From Kuschelorhynchus macadamiae (taxonomy: Eukaryota > Arthropoda > Insecta > Coleoptera > Curculionidae): a stretch of 64,000 nucleotides of DNA. The notes under the pieces are model-generated. The model had not been told where the DNA came from and did not search any database. It worked only from the letters and a program-made list of their open reading frames with translations. Of the stretch, positions 22,569 through 36,743 are shown one piece after another. The translations under genes were made by a program, and so were the position numbers. Where the stretch lies: assembly GCA_030620095.1 (NCBI GenBank), contig JAUTXW010005217.1:248001-312000 (forward strand), given 5' to 3'. Position 1 is the first letter of the stretch. Each line of letters opens with the position of its first letter.

Positions 22569-23610
22569 GACGGTTTCACTACTCAAGAAGCTGCAGCAGT
22601 CAGCTTACAGGTATTGCCCGCAAAAATACCGCCATAGGTATGAAAAAGAATACAAAGTTTTCACACAATGGTGCGGGAAGAAACAGGTAAAATCTCTTAA
22701 ATAAAATAAATAAATAAAATAAAAATAAAAATATATTAACGGAATATCCATTTACAGTTAACAGTAAGCATATAACATGTAACATATACAACCAAGTGCA
22801 AAAACAAGTGCCAGAATATAAGCAAGTAATATAATATATATAAATAAAAAACAAAAAATATCACATTTAGTAAGGAATAGTTTTAAATCAACATTACACA
22901 AATTTTAAAAACAACCACTATACCTTTTTTAAAGCATTCCTAAATCTTGGAAAACAAATATTATTAATATTAAACAAATCAATATTGACTTGGTAGGACA
23001 TTTGCATACATACACATTCTGGCTATGGGGGAATTTAGGCCATAGTTAGCTCTGTGGAATCTAGTATGAAATAGTTGCTCTTGCCTTGTTGACCTGACAG
23101 GAACATGAAAGTTTATTTTACTTAAGAGAGAAGGTGACTTAATAAGGTCGTTAAGAATTTTAAATAAAATACACAGGTCAAAGTATTTCCTTCTCTCTTC
23201 CAATAAGGGGAGACCCAACAATGCGTATAACTCACAGTAGTTGACATCTTCCATGGGTATATGGAGTCTGAATCTCTTAAAGAAGAAATATTTCTATCCT
23301 ATTTTGGCGAAAAATCTGCTTTCTATGATATAGTCAATTTTTTCATTGCTCATATTGATCATCAAAACAAACAAAGATGTGGATATAGGTAAATATTCTA
23401 AATTAACAGCATTTTTGAAACGGAAAAACGTAGAACATCGTCCAAAAAAATCCAAAGTTGTTTCAAAAGCGGAAATTGCAAAAATTTTTTTTGAGGGACC
23501 TAATGATATCTATTTGTTTGTTGATTAAAGTTGAAATTATTGGATTGGCAGATGCATGTCGTCGCGAAGATCTTACTAAATTAAACATTGAGGTATTATA
23601 AGTATTTAAT
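22569..23610 (+). pseudogene. tyrosine recombinase split by a LINE (YR copy b)
   Basis: N-terminal core-binding domain: EAAAVSLQVLP, a shift, RYEKEYKVFTQWCGKKQVK. A 570-bp LINE fragment then interrupts, and the frame resumes SLKEEIFLSYFGEKSAFY. After further shifts come DVDIGKYSKLTAFLKRKN and GLADACRREDLTKLNIE, where CRRE carries the first catalytic Arg. GTATTATAAGT after LNIE could be a splice donor; no later exon is visible. There is no intron at the place where YR copy e has one. The C-terminal HxxR and Tyr are missing. Confidence 0.75.
22701..23270 (-). mobile_element. LINE 3' fragment inserted in YR copy b
   Basis: Bounded by a 10-bp duplication AATCTCTTAA at 22691-22700 and 23271-23280. 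The minus-strand frame 22979-23254 (LPLLEERRKYFDLCILFKIL, RSTRQEQLFHTRFH) is the C-terminal end of a LINE reverse transcriptase of a different family from the 15-kb and 41-kb copies. The tail at the left is a TTTA/ATTTT simple repeat. Confidence 0.75.
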
Positions 23611-23733
23611 TGTTCATTAATTTCAAGTTCATTTATATTCTAAATATTAAATATAATAAAATATTATTTATTTATTATATAATAATATAATAAAAAATAA
23701 AGCGTTTCTAACGATTTTAAATTATGAAACTAT

Positions 23734-23734
<1 letters not shown>

Positions 23735-23795
<61 letters not shown>

Positions 23796-23800
23796 TAAGT

Positions 23801-23860
<60 letters not shown>
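23735..23860. repeat. (TA)n microsatellites
   Basis: Two TA tracts separated by about 20 bp of variant sequence; no element terminus abuts them. Confidence 0.9.
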
Positions 23861-23861
<1 letters not shown>

Positions 23862-24480
23862 TATGAAACTAGGGCTATACTTGTAAAATTGTCCGATGAT
23901 GATCATTTGAACAAGTTTTTACTATATGACTGAGGGCGCTAAATCTTTGTACCTACGAAGAAACATTAAGAAACTAATCACAAAATTAAGGAACACCATA
24001 AAAAAATTATAACCTTGGGTTACTAAAAACCGACAACGGTAGCTTAGCAATAACTCAAAATATAATACGATATGTGACACGATATTGTAACCCACTCGAA
24101 GTTCAGCTGATTATATAACAACGATTTGGTAATAGTGTGGTGTGTTGTGTACGGTATGTTATTGGCTTTACTTTCGATGACCTGGTTTCTGCTAGACTCG
24201 ACACGGATGATGGACAGGAAGAATGGTTTGTTTACTTTTTTGTAGTTGCAGAGGATCTATTTTCTTATATATACATCTGCTAGACTATGTAGACTTCGGT
24301 GCATATATAGGGTGTGCCATATTCGGCACTTTTGCGGGGTATCTACCTTATTTTTAAAGATATGATGAAAATTATGAAATTAAAGAGAGTGCCAGCAGTG
24401 TTTTTGAAAATGTTGCATTTTCAGGCATCCCTTGCATCCCAACTATCTGGTCAGATCAAAAACTTATAATTATCAGACCC
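23861..24480. other. spacer with a mariner-like end fragment
   Basis: At 24308 TATATAGGGTGTGCCATATT begins about 170 bp resembling mariner-like arms elsewhere (gcggggtatctacc, gcattttcaggcatccc). The rest is unassigned. Confidence 0.4.
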
Positions 24481-24482
24481 AA

Positions 24483-24595
<113 letters not shown>

Positions 24596-24649
24596 CTTCT
24601 TTTTTTTTTTTGGTTTTTTATTTTCTTGGCATTTTCTTAGGGTCCTTGT

Positions 24650-24895
24650 AACCCGACGTTTAGTATGACAATCCACAATAGTAAAATAAAAACAGACTAA
24701 ATGTCGATGTGAGATTATTATTGTTATTGCTATGGGTGACTTTTTCTGTAAATTTTTTCTGAGATTTAATTAGAATATAAGGTATCTGCTACACAAAACT
24801 GAAATTCCTTTTAAATATTATTATTTTAGGATGTTGTAATATATTTTACTAAGATGTTTTATTTCGGTTTTTGAATTTATAGCGTTCGGGTTATT
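24650..24895 (-). repeat. inverted copy of the PLE 3' tail
   Basis: Mirrors 26605-26880 with a few substitutions; shared blocks include ggtatctgctacacaaaact and gcaataacaataataatctc read in opposite senses. Confidence 0.8.
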
Positions 24896-26205
24896 TCATT
24901 TATTAATATCATAGCAAACCATAAAAATAATTTCAATAAGTTAAAATACACTTCTAATAAACAACATAAAGCATTCTTAAATAAAATGGAAAAACCAAAA
25001 ACATACCTAAAGAAAAACAAACAATTAAAAGTCTTAAAATCAGATAAGACAAACAAAATAGTAATAATGCTAGAAGATAAATACGACAAAAAAATCAAAC
25101 TTTTACTGCAAGACAACAACCCTTATAAACAACTTAAACACGACCGTACAAACATCTATCAAAAAAAGAACAACGAATTAATATAACGCTGGGAAAACAA
25201 AATGTATATTTCTTCACAAACAGCAAAACAACTTAAAATTCAAAATGCACAACCCCCAAGGATTTATGGTTTACCAAAACTCCATAAACAAGATATTCCT
25301 CTTAGGCCCATCGTGTCATGTATACAATCACCTTTAGAAAACCTTTCAAAATTTCTTAAAAACATAATTCAAAAAATTATAAATCAAAATAATTACTATA
25401 TCAAAGATTCTATAGATTTAAAAAAAAATAAAAAATGTTGTTTTGCCAGATAATTATATACTAATATCTCTAGATGTAATATCCTTATATAAACACACCT
25501 GTACAACTGGCAAAGGAAATTATTACAAAAAAGTGGAATGAACTTAAAACATATACTGATATACCTTTGAATGATTTCTTAGAAGCTGAAGAATTGACTT
25601 TAAATTCAACATATTTTGTGTATAATGAGACTTTTTATAAACAAATAGAAGGATGTGCAGTGGATGCATCGATATCTAGCGTAGTTACTCAGCTAGTTAT
25701 GGAAGACCTCGAAGAATCTGTATTAAGCAACGTAAGTTGCCAAATACCATTCTTCTACAGATATGTGGATGATTGTATAGTAGCAACACCAAAAAACAAC
25801 CATCTAAATATACTAGAACAATTTAATAGTTACCATGAAAAACTTAAATTCACAATCGAAATGGAAAAAGATAACAAAATAAATTTTTTAGACTTAACGT
25901 TGCACCGAAAAACCAATTACACCAACCATACAAACAGAATGGTATACTATGTTAGATACCTAAATTTTAACTCCCAACATCCATTTTTACAAAAAAAGTC
26001 AGTTATCATAGGACTTGCTGATCGCGCAATTAAATTATCTGACACAGAATTTAGGCAAAATACTATAAAAAAAGCAAAAGGTGCACTCAAATTAAACAAC
26101 TATCCTGATCGTCTAATTAACACCTTTTTCAAAAAACGTATTCATATTTTTTACAATCAACTACAAAAAACAAATCCTTCGGAACACCAAAAACAAAAAA
26201 AATAA
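24890..26205 (+). pseudogene. Penelope-like reverse transcriptase (broken)
   Basis: The N-terminal part (LKVLKSDKTNKIVIMLEDKY) is followed by an in-frame TAA at 25183, then RIYGLPKLHKQDIPLRPIVS (PLE fingers), a shift at about 25440, LISLDVISLY (motif A with the catalytic Asp), a GCAVDASISSVVTQLV region in motif B position, FFYRYVDDCIVATP at about 25755 (motif C, YVDD), then NFLDLTLHRKTNYTNHTNR and a thumb region. It ends with a lysine-rich run at 26205. It differs clearly in sequence from the PLE at 17 kb, so at least two PLE lineages are present. Two or three lesions inactivate it. Confidence 0.85.
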
Positions 26206-26261
26206 GTATCTTTCTTGGCCATATGTTAAGGATCTATCAGAAAAGTTAAAAATTTCATTTA

Positions 26262-26580
26262 TTCAAGCCTCATAACATTACAATCGCACATAAAGGATAT
26301 CAACTATTAAAAAATAATTTCACTCGACTAAAATCAAAAATTCCCAAAAATAAAAAATCTCACGTAGTTTACGAAATCCCATGTCAAGATTGCAATGGCG
26401 TCTACATCGGTCAAACCAGTCAATATTTAAAAAATAGAATTAACAGCCACAAATACGACAAAAAAAATAAGACCGCTCTTGCTGGCCACTGTCAAGAAAA
26501 AAATCATACTTTTAACTATGAAAACACTGAGATATTAAGAACAGAAAATCATACAAAAAAGTAGTTTTTGTATGATTTTG
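26262..26580 (+). pseudogene. PLE GIY-YIG endonuclease
   Basis: Frame text: HVVYEIPCQDCNGVYIGQTS (GIY-YIG pair), QYLKNRINSHKYDKKNKTAL (conserved Arg region) and CQEKNHTFNYENTEILR. It lies in another frame from the RT, with a shift after the lysine-rich stretch near 26200. The end is scrambled by a short inverted duplication at 26544-26580 that copies the last codons backwards. Confidence 0.8.
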
Positions 26581-27070
26581 TTTTTTGGAAATGATTGAAA
26601 TTAAAAATAACCCGAACGCTATAAACTCAAAAACCGAAACAAAAAATCTTAGTAAAATATATTACAACATCCTAAAATAATATTATTTAAAAAGAATGCC
26701 AGTTTTGTGTAGCAGATACCTTATAATCTAATTAAATCTTAGAAAAAATTTACAGAAGAAGTCACCCATAGCAATAACAATAATAATCTCACATCGACAT
26801 TCAGTCTGAAAATTTCTCTGTCCCATATATGTTTACTGTTTTTATTGTACTATCGTGGATTGTCATACTAAACGTCGTATTAAATGTACTTACGCGTAAT
26901 GTCTAAAACTAATTTGTGTTTTATGAGAAATTATCCAGGAAATTATAGTTTATGACTGAAGCAATGCATTTTACTAGATTGATTGTTCCTAGGTACGTGA
27001 AAGTAAAAAATTGTACAATACAGAACACGATTTAACAGTTAAAATTTTTTTAGTTTATAACTTCAATGTA

Positions 27071-27103
27071 TTCTGAAGAAGGTCAAAATAGACCGAAACG
27101 TTA
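27071..27103 (+). ncRNA. hammerhead-like core in PLE tail (vestigial?)
   Basis: CTGAAGA (27073-27079) fits the hammerhead consensus CUGANGA. A 4-bp hairpin GGTC/GACC follows, then GAAA (27095-27098). PLE ends are known to carry hammerhead motifs. A clear cleavage site and closing stem I are not evident, so self-cleavage is doubtful. Confidence 0.4.
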
Positions 27104-27181
27104 ATAAATATGTGAATAAGAACACAAACACATTTTACTTTTACAAGGACCCCAAGAAAATCCCAAAGAAATAAAAAACCA

Positions 27182-27190
<9 letters not shown>

Positions 27191-27236
<46 letters not shown>
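27191..27236. repeat. (TA)n microsatellite
   Basis: Forms the junction between the PLE tail and the left end of element A. Confidence 0.95.
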
Positions 27237-30166
<2,930 letters not shown>

Positions 30167-30185
30167 GTGTTTTCATTCCGGGTGT

Positions 30186-30290
30186 ACATCCGTTCACTAC
30201 TGTCGTTCTGAAAAGAACAGTTTCGCTGACGTTTCGCCAAAATCACATTTGGCATTTTCGAAGCTTTCTTTCTGGCGTCCGAATAGAGAC
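30186..30290 (-). other. PLE-end-like fragment with GAAACGTC motif
   Basis: On the minus strand: gaaaatgccaaatg, then ttttggcgaaacgtcagc, a short hairpin ending in GCGAAACGTC, as in the PLE-type ends at 61.9 kb. The upstream CUGANGA box is not preserved (cttcgaa). No coding part lies nearby. Confidence 0.35.
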
Positions 30291-30329
30291 TGACTCTCTA
30301 TTTACTTACTTACTTTACCTCAAACTTAA

Positions 30330-31370
30330 CTTAGGAAAAACAAAATTTTGAAAAAACAGACAGCATTCAAAGGTGGTTTTCAAGATGATGGCCATTTTCC
30401 CGTTTACAAAATTGGCCCATTTTCGTTATTCTTCTAATAGAGCTTCTAAAAGAATCCTAGGTCTTCTTTGAACATTTCGGAAAGTTAAATCGGTTGCCGC
30501 ACGAAGCTCCGTTAAAGATAGATATCGTATTATATATATTTTATTTTGCATAAAACCCCATAAGAAAAAATCAAAAATCGAAAGATCCAGTGATCGAGGA
30601 GGACATCTTGCAGGTCCGTGGGTACCAATCCATCTTTGAGGAAAGTTATCGTCTAAAAAGGCCCTTAAAAGTGCAGAGTTGTGGCTTGCGTGCTGTCTTG
30701 TTGAAGATAAACTGCATTATAAATTGCCAACGGAACATTTTCCATTAGTTTAGAAGGATTTCTAGGTACCGAGGAGTTGTGAGACCTTCCTTCCAAAATT
30801 CTTTAGACTATGCATCTAGAGAATTTTTGAACTAGACCGCCAACCCCAAAGCGTCCTTGTTGTGCTTCCTCAAAAATTAAATGGTGATTTTCTGCGGTCT
30901 AGTTTCTTGTTTTATGGCGATTGAAAAATCCTCCATTTGAAAAATAAGGTTCATCGGACAAGATAACGAATCTGCCAAAAGATTCATCAATATGGATTTC
31001 TTGTTAGTACCATTTTCAAAAAAAAAAACAAACGGAGCTCGGCATCACTGTGGTGTAAATGTTAAACTATGTGGAATTTTATTGGTGATACTGATAATTT
31101 TGCAATATTCTTTGGGTATCAGAATTAGATACACTAGATGCTTCCTCTGTTTGCTGGCAAGAAGGTGAAGACGTCGATTCTACATAACCCAATAAGTTTA
31201 TTTCTTGTCTTTCTCTATCTTGTTTGCTGTATGCTTTAAGACGAGGCTTACTTTACAAGTTTTATTTAAGGCTGGCAAATATGTCTCGGACAGGTTGCTT
31301 TCTCTCTGGATATCTAATATATAGGGATATTACCCTAACCATAGTGCTGAAAATACGTCACCTTTGTAAA
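30330..31370 (-). pseudogene. mariner-like DDD transposase (heavily decayed)
   Basis: Minus-strand text in several frames: a DUF4817-like start (YPERKQPVRDIFASL) near 31300, LSDEPYFSNGGFFNRH (first D) near 30950, YLQQDSTQA (second D; the usual Gly is Ser) near 30700, WIGTHGPARCPPRSLDL and FDFFLWGF (third D) near 30560, then a C-terminal ELRAATDLTFRNVQRRPRIL-like tail. From the second to the third D there are 125 nt, one short of the 126 of a 41-residue gap. Many indels; no intact arms recognised. Confidence 0.7.
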
Positions 31371-31511
31371 TATAATTCCGAAACTTTTGGGGATTTTCAT
31401 TAGATTGGTTGAAACAAATCAACATCATACTTTTTATAATTTTCAAAAACCGCCGTTATGGCAAAAAAGTAAATAAAATATAGTATATAGTTAAATATAA
31501 AAACAAAAGCA
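31371..31511. other. spacer between two mariner-like remnants
   Basis: Contains gccgttatggcaaaaaagta; no feature is supportable. Confidence 0.3.
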
Positions 31512-32972
31512 AGGTCTCTCGCTTATTTTTAAAGATAGAACCTTGCGGTTTTCACGAATCTGAGCTAATTTTTTGTGAAACTCATGAAGCCGTAAACAAA
31601 ATTTTCATAGCCTTCTTCGATTATGAGATACAGGGCGAAATAGAAAATTTAGCATTTTGGAACCCCCCTCGTATCTCGGTTATCCTTTAACTTAACGCAA
31701 AGAGAAAAATTGCTGCTTATGCAGTTTTTTACGCTGCATCCAGTGGCGTTCATATTTTTCATTTGAGTTGTTATTTTTTAGATATGACCCAAAGTTGTGT
31801 TTTTTTAAATGAGAGACCCTGTATATTTGTCCAGAAATTGATTTGTCCTTTTAAAAGCTTCTCAAAAATATATAATAGTATGGGTCTATTTTAATAAACA
31901 ACAACAAAAATCCTAATTTTTATAATTATCATCCTAAATTTTGCAAAACAATGCTGCCTTTTATTTAAAGTCGTTAACAATATCTACATCCTAACAATAA
32001 ATCAAAATAAATATGTAATTAAATCTATATTGATAGGTCCCCAGATTTGTCGATTTTAGATTTCTTTCTATGGGGATATCTGGAAAATAGAATTTACAAA
32101 GACCACTATGATAATGTCCAAGATTTAGGAAACTCAATAAGAGAAAATTTTCGGTACTTACAAAATCATCCCGTTATTTTGCTTAATTCCCTAAAACGAA
32201 TACGCAAATTGTGCGAAGCATGCATAGAACAAAATGGAAATAAGGTTGAACAGTTCTTTTGATTTCCTTGGTTACTGTAATTCTTATACGACAGTTGATT
32301 TTTGCTGAAAGGCTTGTTACGTAATAATTTATTACTGTTTTGTTCTTGTGTTACATAAATCTAGGTAGGTGGTACTTTTTTGGTGCGAAATTATCAATAC
32401 ATATTTTGATAAATAGATTTAATTACATATTTATTTTGATTTATTGTTAGGATGTAGATATTGTTAACGACTTTAAATAAAAGGCAGCATTGTTTTGCAT
32501 GGCCTACTGCAAAATTTGGGATGATAATTATAAAAATTAGGATTTTTGTTGTTGTTTATTAAAATAAACCCATACTATTATATATTTTTGAGAAGCTTTT
32601 AAAGGGACAAATCAATTTCTGGACAAATATACAGAGTGTCCCATTTAAAAAAACACAACTTTGAGTCATATCTAAAAAATAACAACTCAAATGAAAAATA
32701 TGACTACGCCGCTGGATCCAGCGTAAAAAACTACATAAGCAGCAATTTTTCCCTTTGCGTTAAGTTAAAGGATAACCGAGATACGAGAGGGGTCCCAAAA
32801 TGCAAAATTTTCTATTTCGCCCTGTATCTCATAAAGGAAGAAGGCTATGAAAATTTTGTTTACGGCTTCATGAGTTTCACAAAAAATTAGCTCAGGTTCG
32901 TGAAAACCGCAAGGTTCTATCTTTAAAAATAAGCGAGATACCCTGCTTTTGCAACCAAATCCGGACACCCTG
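31512..32972 (+). mobile_element. mariner-like element, mostly arms
   Basis: Arms 31512-32037 and 32400-32930 mirror each other (gaaccttgcggttttcac, gtatctcggttatcc, attgttaggatgtaga). The right end is complete (GGACACCCTG at 32972); the left has lost about 45 bp. Only the transposase C-terminus is left between the arms. Confidence 0.8.
32020..32262 (+). pseudogene. mariner-like transposase C-terminal fragment
   Basis: Frame RSPDLSILDFFLWGYLENRI (third catalytic D in ILDF) followed by a helical tail and CIEQNGNKVEQFF at 32262. About 72 codons. The first two catalytic Asp blocks are gone; the left inverted arm abuts the fragment directly. Confidence 0.8.
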
Positions 32973-33401
32973 TACATCAAAAACCAAAAGGGCTATGGAA
33001 GTTCAACTTTACGCACTCATTTGCGTGCGCAAAGTTGAACTTTACACACAGAAACTGTTTGCGCACACTTTTTTATTCGCAGAATTATCGTCTTTAACCA
33101 TGACTTTTAAATGTTTTAATCTTTTTAGCATCAAATAATACTCAAAAAAAATAAAGATTTATAGTGGTTTTTGTTAAAATTTTAGTAGAGAATTCAGTCA
33201 AATTTACTGCATATTAGATTACCATAGTTTGATAACTAATTAAACGACCTGTAACATTACTTGTCAGTGCCAAATAAGACAACAATAAGTTCTCTTTGCC
33301 GCCTTGCAATTTTGACAATTTCAGTCTTTTTGCTATGTCAACCAAAATACAAACATTTAATCATTTGAAAATAGCTTCCAATCAAAGTAATTATGTTTAA
33401 A
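32973..33401. other. spacer with a short hairpin
   Basis: gaagttcaactttacgcac at 32999 and gtgcgcaaagttgaacttta at 33027 form a hairpin of about 18 bp. The remainder may be 5' sequence of YR copy c. Confidence 0.4.
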
Positions 33402-33677
33402 ATGGATAGTTCGGATGAAGAAATACCAGAAAAAGCCCCGGAATCAGCAAATTTGGAGCTACTGCCAGTGGAATCAAAACAGAATTATGAAAAGCAGTAC
33501 GACTTGTTCGGGTGTCCAAAGGAAAAGATGTGAAAACGGTTAAAGAAGAGGTACTATTAGCTTATTTTCTTGAATTAAGCGAAGAATTCAGACCAAATAC
33601 TTTGTGGGCCAGATACTCAATGCTTAAAAGCGTTTTAAAAATTAAAGAAAATATAGATGTAAGCAAATTCTACAAAT
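33402..33677 (+). pseudogene. tyrosine recombinase, N-terminal part (YR copy c)
   Basis: Starts MDSSDEEIPEKAPESANLEL, with LLPVESKQNYEKQYD as in the sister genes. One shift near 33510 leads to EVLLAYFLELSEEF, LWARYSMLKSVLKIKENIDV and SKFYKL, where the pogo element is inserted. The sequence continues on the far side of that element with TAFIKNEN, matching YR copy b. This is the core-binding half. Confidence 0.8.
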
Positions 33678-34364
33678 TAGGGTAAACAGTACAGTTGTTG
33701 GCACTCAGGGTATTATTGGCACCCTTTCATAAATATGGATATATTAAGATTCCAATATTAAATACACAGTTTTTGGTAAATGGAGTAAGATCTGGCAATA
33801 TTGCCATTCGCCATCCAGTAATTGCATCATACTACTTTTGACAGTTAGTATTGTTGCACTTATATGAACAAGTGCATGACGTGTGTGTAATCCATAATCA
33901 AGGATAATATTAGTAAAGTTCATAAGGTAGGCTTGCTATTTTGGCTTGATTTTAAGTATTTTGGATTTAAGTAAAATTTTGATATGATTATGTGTACAAT
34001 AAATATCATTCAGGTTCATCATCAGGCTTTAAAAAAACGCTTTCGCTGGTGATTTTTTCCCGCCCTTTTTATTTAACTCAAGTGCCAACTACCATCCAGT
34101 GGATTGAACGGATAAACAATTATTGGCACTAAGTGCCAATTACTAAATAACGTTTCCTACGTTTTTTACTAAACTTTTCTAGCTCATTAGATTTCTTTAC
34201 GATAAATTTGAATTTTTTATTTTAAAAACTTACAAAAATATATTCAGACACACAAAATACAGTTATTGGCAGGGTGCCAACAACTAAATCGACTTTATTG
34301 TTTCAATTTATATATTCCCAGTTAGGATGGTCCTTAGGTAAACAATTCGTATTTTTTACAGAAA

Positions 34365-35566
34365 ATGTCGAAAGTTTACGAAGGAAAGAAATATAATAAA
34401 AGATATAGTGAAGAGATCCTGCAAAAAGCGTTACAAGAGATAAAAAATGGGATGCCTAAAAAAACTGCATCAAAAAAATACGGTATTCCACGTGGTACAC
34501 TGCAGTTTCGATTTGGTCAAAACTTCTCTAAAATTCCTCATGGACCCCCACCAGTTTTAAATACGAGAGAGGAGACCGTCTTAGTAAAATGGATAGAAGA
34601 TAGTGTCAGAAAAGGCTTTCCGCAGAGAAAAGAAAATCTTCAGTCCAGTGTTAAAGCTTTTCTGGACAAAAACCCTAGAACAAATTGTAAATTTAAAAAT
34701 ACTATTCAGGTGATGGTTGGTATAAAAGTTTCTTGAGATGGCATCCAGCTTTAACTGAAAGACAGCCAGAAGCGGTAACTGCAGCCAGTGCGCCAGTAAG
34801 TGAACGGGATTTAAGAGGTTGGTTTCCAAAAATAGAAACATATTTAAAGGATGAAAATCTATTCGATATTTTGCAAGATTCGAAGAGAGTCTTTAATTCT
34901 GACGAAACCAACTTTCAGTTATGCCCAAAAACAAAAAATGTTATAGCACCAGTAGGTAATCGCAATGTATATAAGGTGGATCATGGCCAAGCAAAGTCGA
35001 CAAAGACAGTTTTATTTACATTTTCGGCTGCAGGAGAAACAACTCCTCCCATGATTGTATTTCCTTATAAAAGACTAGCATCATCATCTTGTAAAATCCG
35101 ATATAAAGTTCCCTGTCATCTTATTTGTAGATGGACATACAACGCATCTTACATATGAAGTAAGTGAGTTATGTACCAGACTTAAAATTGCTTTAGTGGC
35201 GTTATACCCAAACTCTACCTGGATCCTCCAGCCTGCAGATGTTTCGGCTTTTAAACCCATCAAAAATCTTTGGAAAAGGGAGTGTTAGAGTGGAGAAAAA
35301 CTAATCCAACAAATTTACTAACGAAAGATAAATTAGCACCTATTTTGGATAAATCCATAAATCAGTTAAAACCCGAAACATATATGAATGGGTTCCGTCC
35401 GTGCGGAATTTTTCCATGGAATTCATCGGCTATAGATTATACAAAATGTTTATGTAAACTAAAATTACCGAAAGATACTGTAAATTCAAGAATTTTAAAA
35501 AATACAACTCTCACTTTTTCCAAATATAAAGATATAGTGGGACAAAAATTTATTTCAATGCATTGA
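34365..35566 (+). pseudogene. pogo-like DDE_1 transposase (broken)
   Basis: N-terminus MSKVYEGKKYNKRYSEEILQ with a psq/CENP-B type helix-turn-helix (MPKKTASKKYGIPRGTLQFR), a second DNA-binding part (WIEDSVRKGFPQ), a shift at about 34715, then KRVFNSDETNFQLCP (first D), FTFSAAGETTPPMIVFPYKR, a shift at about 35100, LFVDGHTTHL (second D), ILQPADVSAFKPIKNLWKRE (third D) and, after another shift at 35275, the C-terminal FRPCGIFPWN block. Second to third D is 35 residues, the pogo value. Several indels make it inactive. Confidence 0.85.
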
Positions 35567-36463
35567 AAGTATTAACGCTGCAAACATTCAGTCACAAAGT
35601 GAATATTTTCAAGTACTCATCAGTATATATAAAGTCTTTGTATTGGACCACATTGTTGCTGAAACAGAAAGCGAATCGAAAAATACGAACATAGTGGAAG
35701 AAAGAGCCGAGAATTTAGCATAAGATAAGATAAAAATTAAAGGTAATGAAAAAAAAGTGGATACATATGTAGATTTTGAAGAATTTAATAAAACTGAAAA
35801 TATACATCTCGGCGATGGAGACGAAAACGTCCAAGTCTTGGATTTAAATGATATACCAATATTTTTATGTCATCTCCTTCTAAAACAGTAGAAACATATA
35901 ATAACGAATCGTCATCTGATAAAAATACGTCACCTGAAATGTTAGATGAAGCGACATGTACCTTGAAAGCAACTATGGAAACTCCCGAACTAAAACAAAA
36001 TGACCCTGAGTTAATAACTATAACGGCAAACACCATGACCCTTAGAGAACTCTTTAATGAAACAGCTGAAATAAAACAATATTTAATGTGGCCTGATACA
36101 ACACAATGTAAAGGAAAAAAAATCCGAAAAACTGCCGTTTGTATTGACATCTGATCAGTGAAAAAAATTAATTTAGAGAAGTCAAATAAAAGGAAAGCAG
36201 AAGAAGAAGCCAGAGAAAATAGAAAAAAAATTAGACTAATTAAGGCTAAACAAAAGATGGAAACAAAAAAAGATTCGGTAAAAAGAAAAAGACGACTACA
36301 GCAAAAAGCTAGGAAAATACCTGAAAAAGGAAAAACAAATAAAGAATGCGTTGAAAAAATAAGTCCAAAGTCTGCAGCTGTAAATGTCGTTTCTAACGTT
36401 TTAATAAGAAGTAAGTGTGATGAAAATCTTGTGAAACGAGTAAATCGTTGAAAACAGTGCATG
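35567..36463 (+). pseudogene. pogo element C-terminal linker, acidic then basic
   Basis: Continuation of the transposase in broken frames: a Ser/Glu-rich segment (35867-36154, TETPELKQND-like, with AEIKQYLMWPD) and a strongly basic helical stretch (36158-36451, RKAEEEARENRKKIRLIKAK) like the region that precedes zinc fingers in long insect pogo proteins. Stops separate the pieces. Confidence 0.55.
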
Positions 36464-36548
36464 TCAGAAATTTATTTGAAAATGAAACAAGTAACAATGA
36501 TCCTATTCATGTATATAATTTTGAAGATTTTGTAATAATAAAAAAGTT

Positions 36549-36743
36549 TTGTTAAGGCTTTGCCTTATTTGCACTTTTAATATTACACAAATTATCTCTG
36601 TCATAAAATGTAATACTTGTAATAGAAATTTTCACCCTCAATGCATTAAAAGACATAATAATATGCCACCAGTTGTAAAAAGCTATGTTTGTCAAGCTTG
36701 TGTAAAAACAGTAAGTAAAGATTTAAATAATAAGTACGTATGA
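36549..36743 (+). pseudogene. PHD-like zinc finger at pogo C-terminus
   Basis: 64 codons with LCLICTF, IKCNTCNRNFHPQCIKRH and YVCQACVKT: the C-x2-C, C-x2-C, H-x2-C, C-x2-C spacing of a PHD-type finger. Some insect pogo/jerky-like transposases carry such a C-terminal finger. The reading frame is now separate from the catalytic part. Confidence 0.65.

Larger units (their letters stand above)
24596..27200 (+). mobile_element. second Penelope-like element with inverted tails
   Basis: A plus-strand PLE body (24890-26600) has 3' tail sequence at 26605-27200. An inverted copy of that tail precedes the body (24596-24895: cgttcgggttatttca mirrors aacccgaacgctataa). The tail copy at the right holds about 270 extra bp (26880-27150). 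Both outer ends run into poly-A/T and (TA)n. Confidence 0.8.

Noticed and set aside
20603..24330. 20603 and 24308 as the two ends of one 3.7-kb element.
   Set aside because: The two terminus-like sequences point in the same direction rather than being inverted.
34365..36743. The pogo protein as a domesticated host gene (CENP-B or jerky type).
   Set aside because: Several frameshifts and a position between intact inverted ends with a TA duplication show a dead mobile copy.
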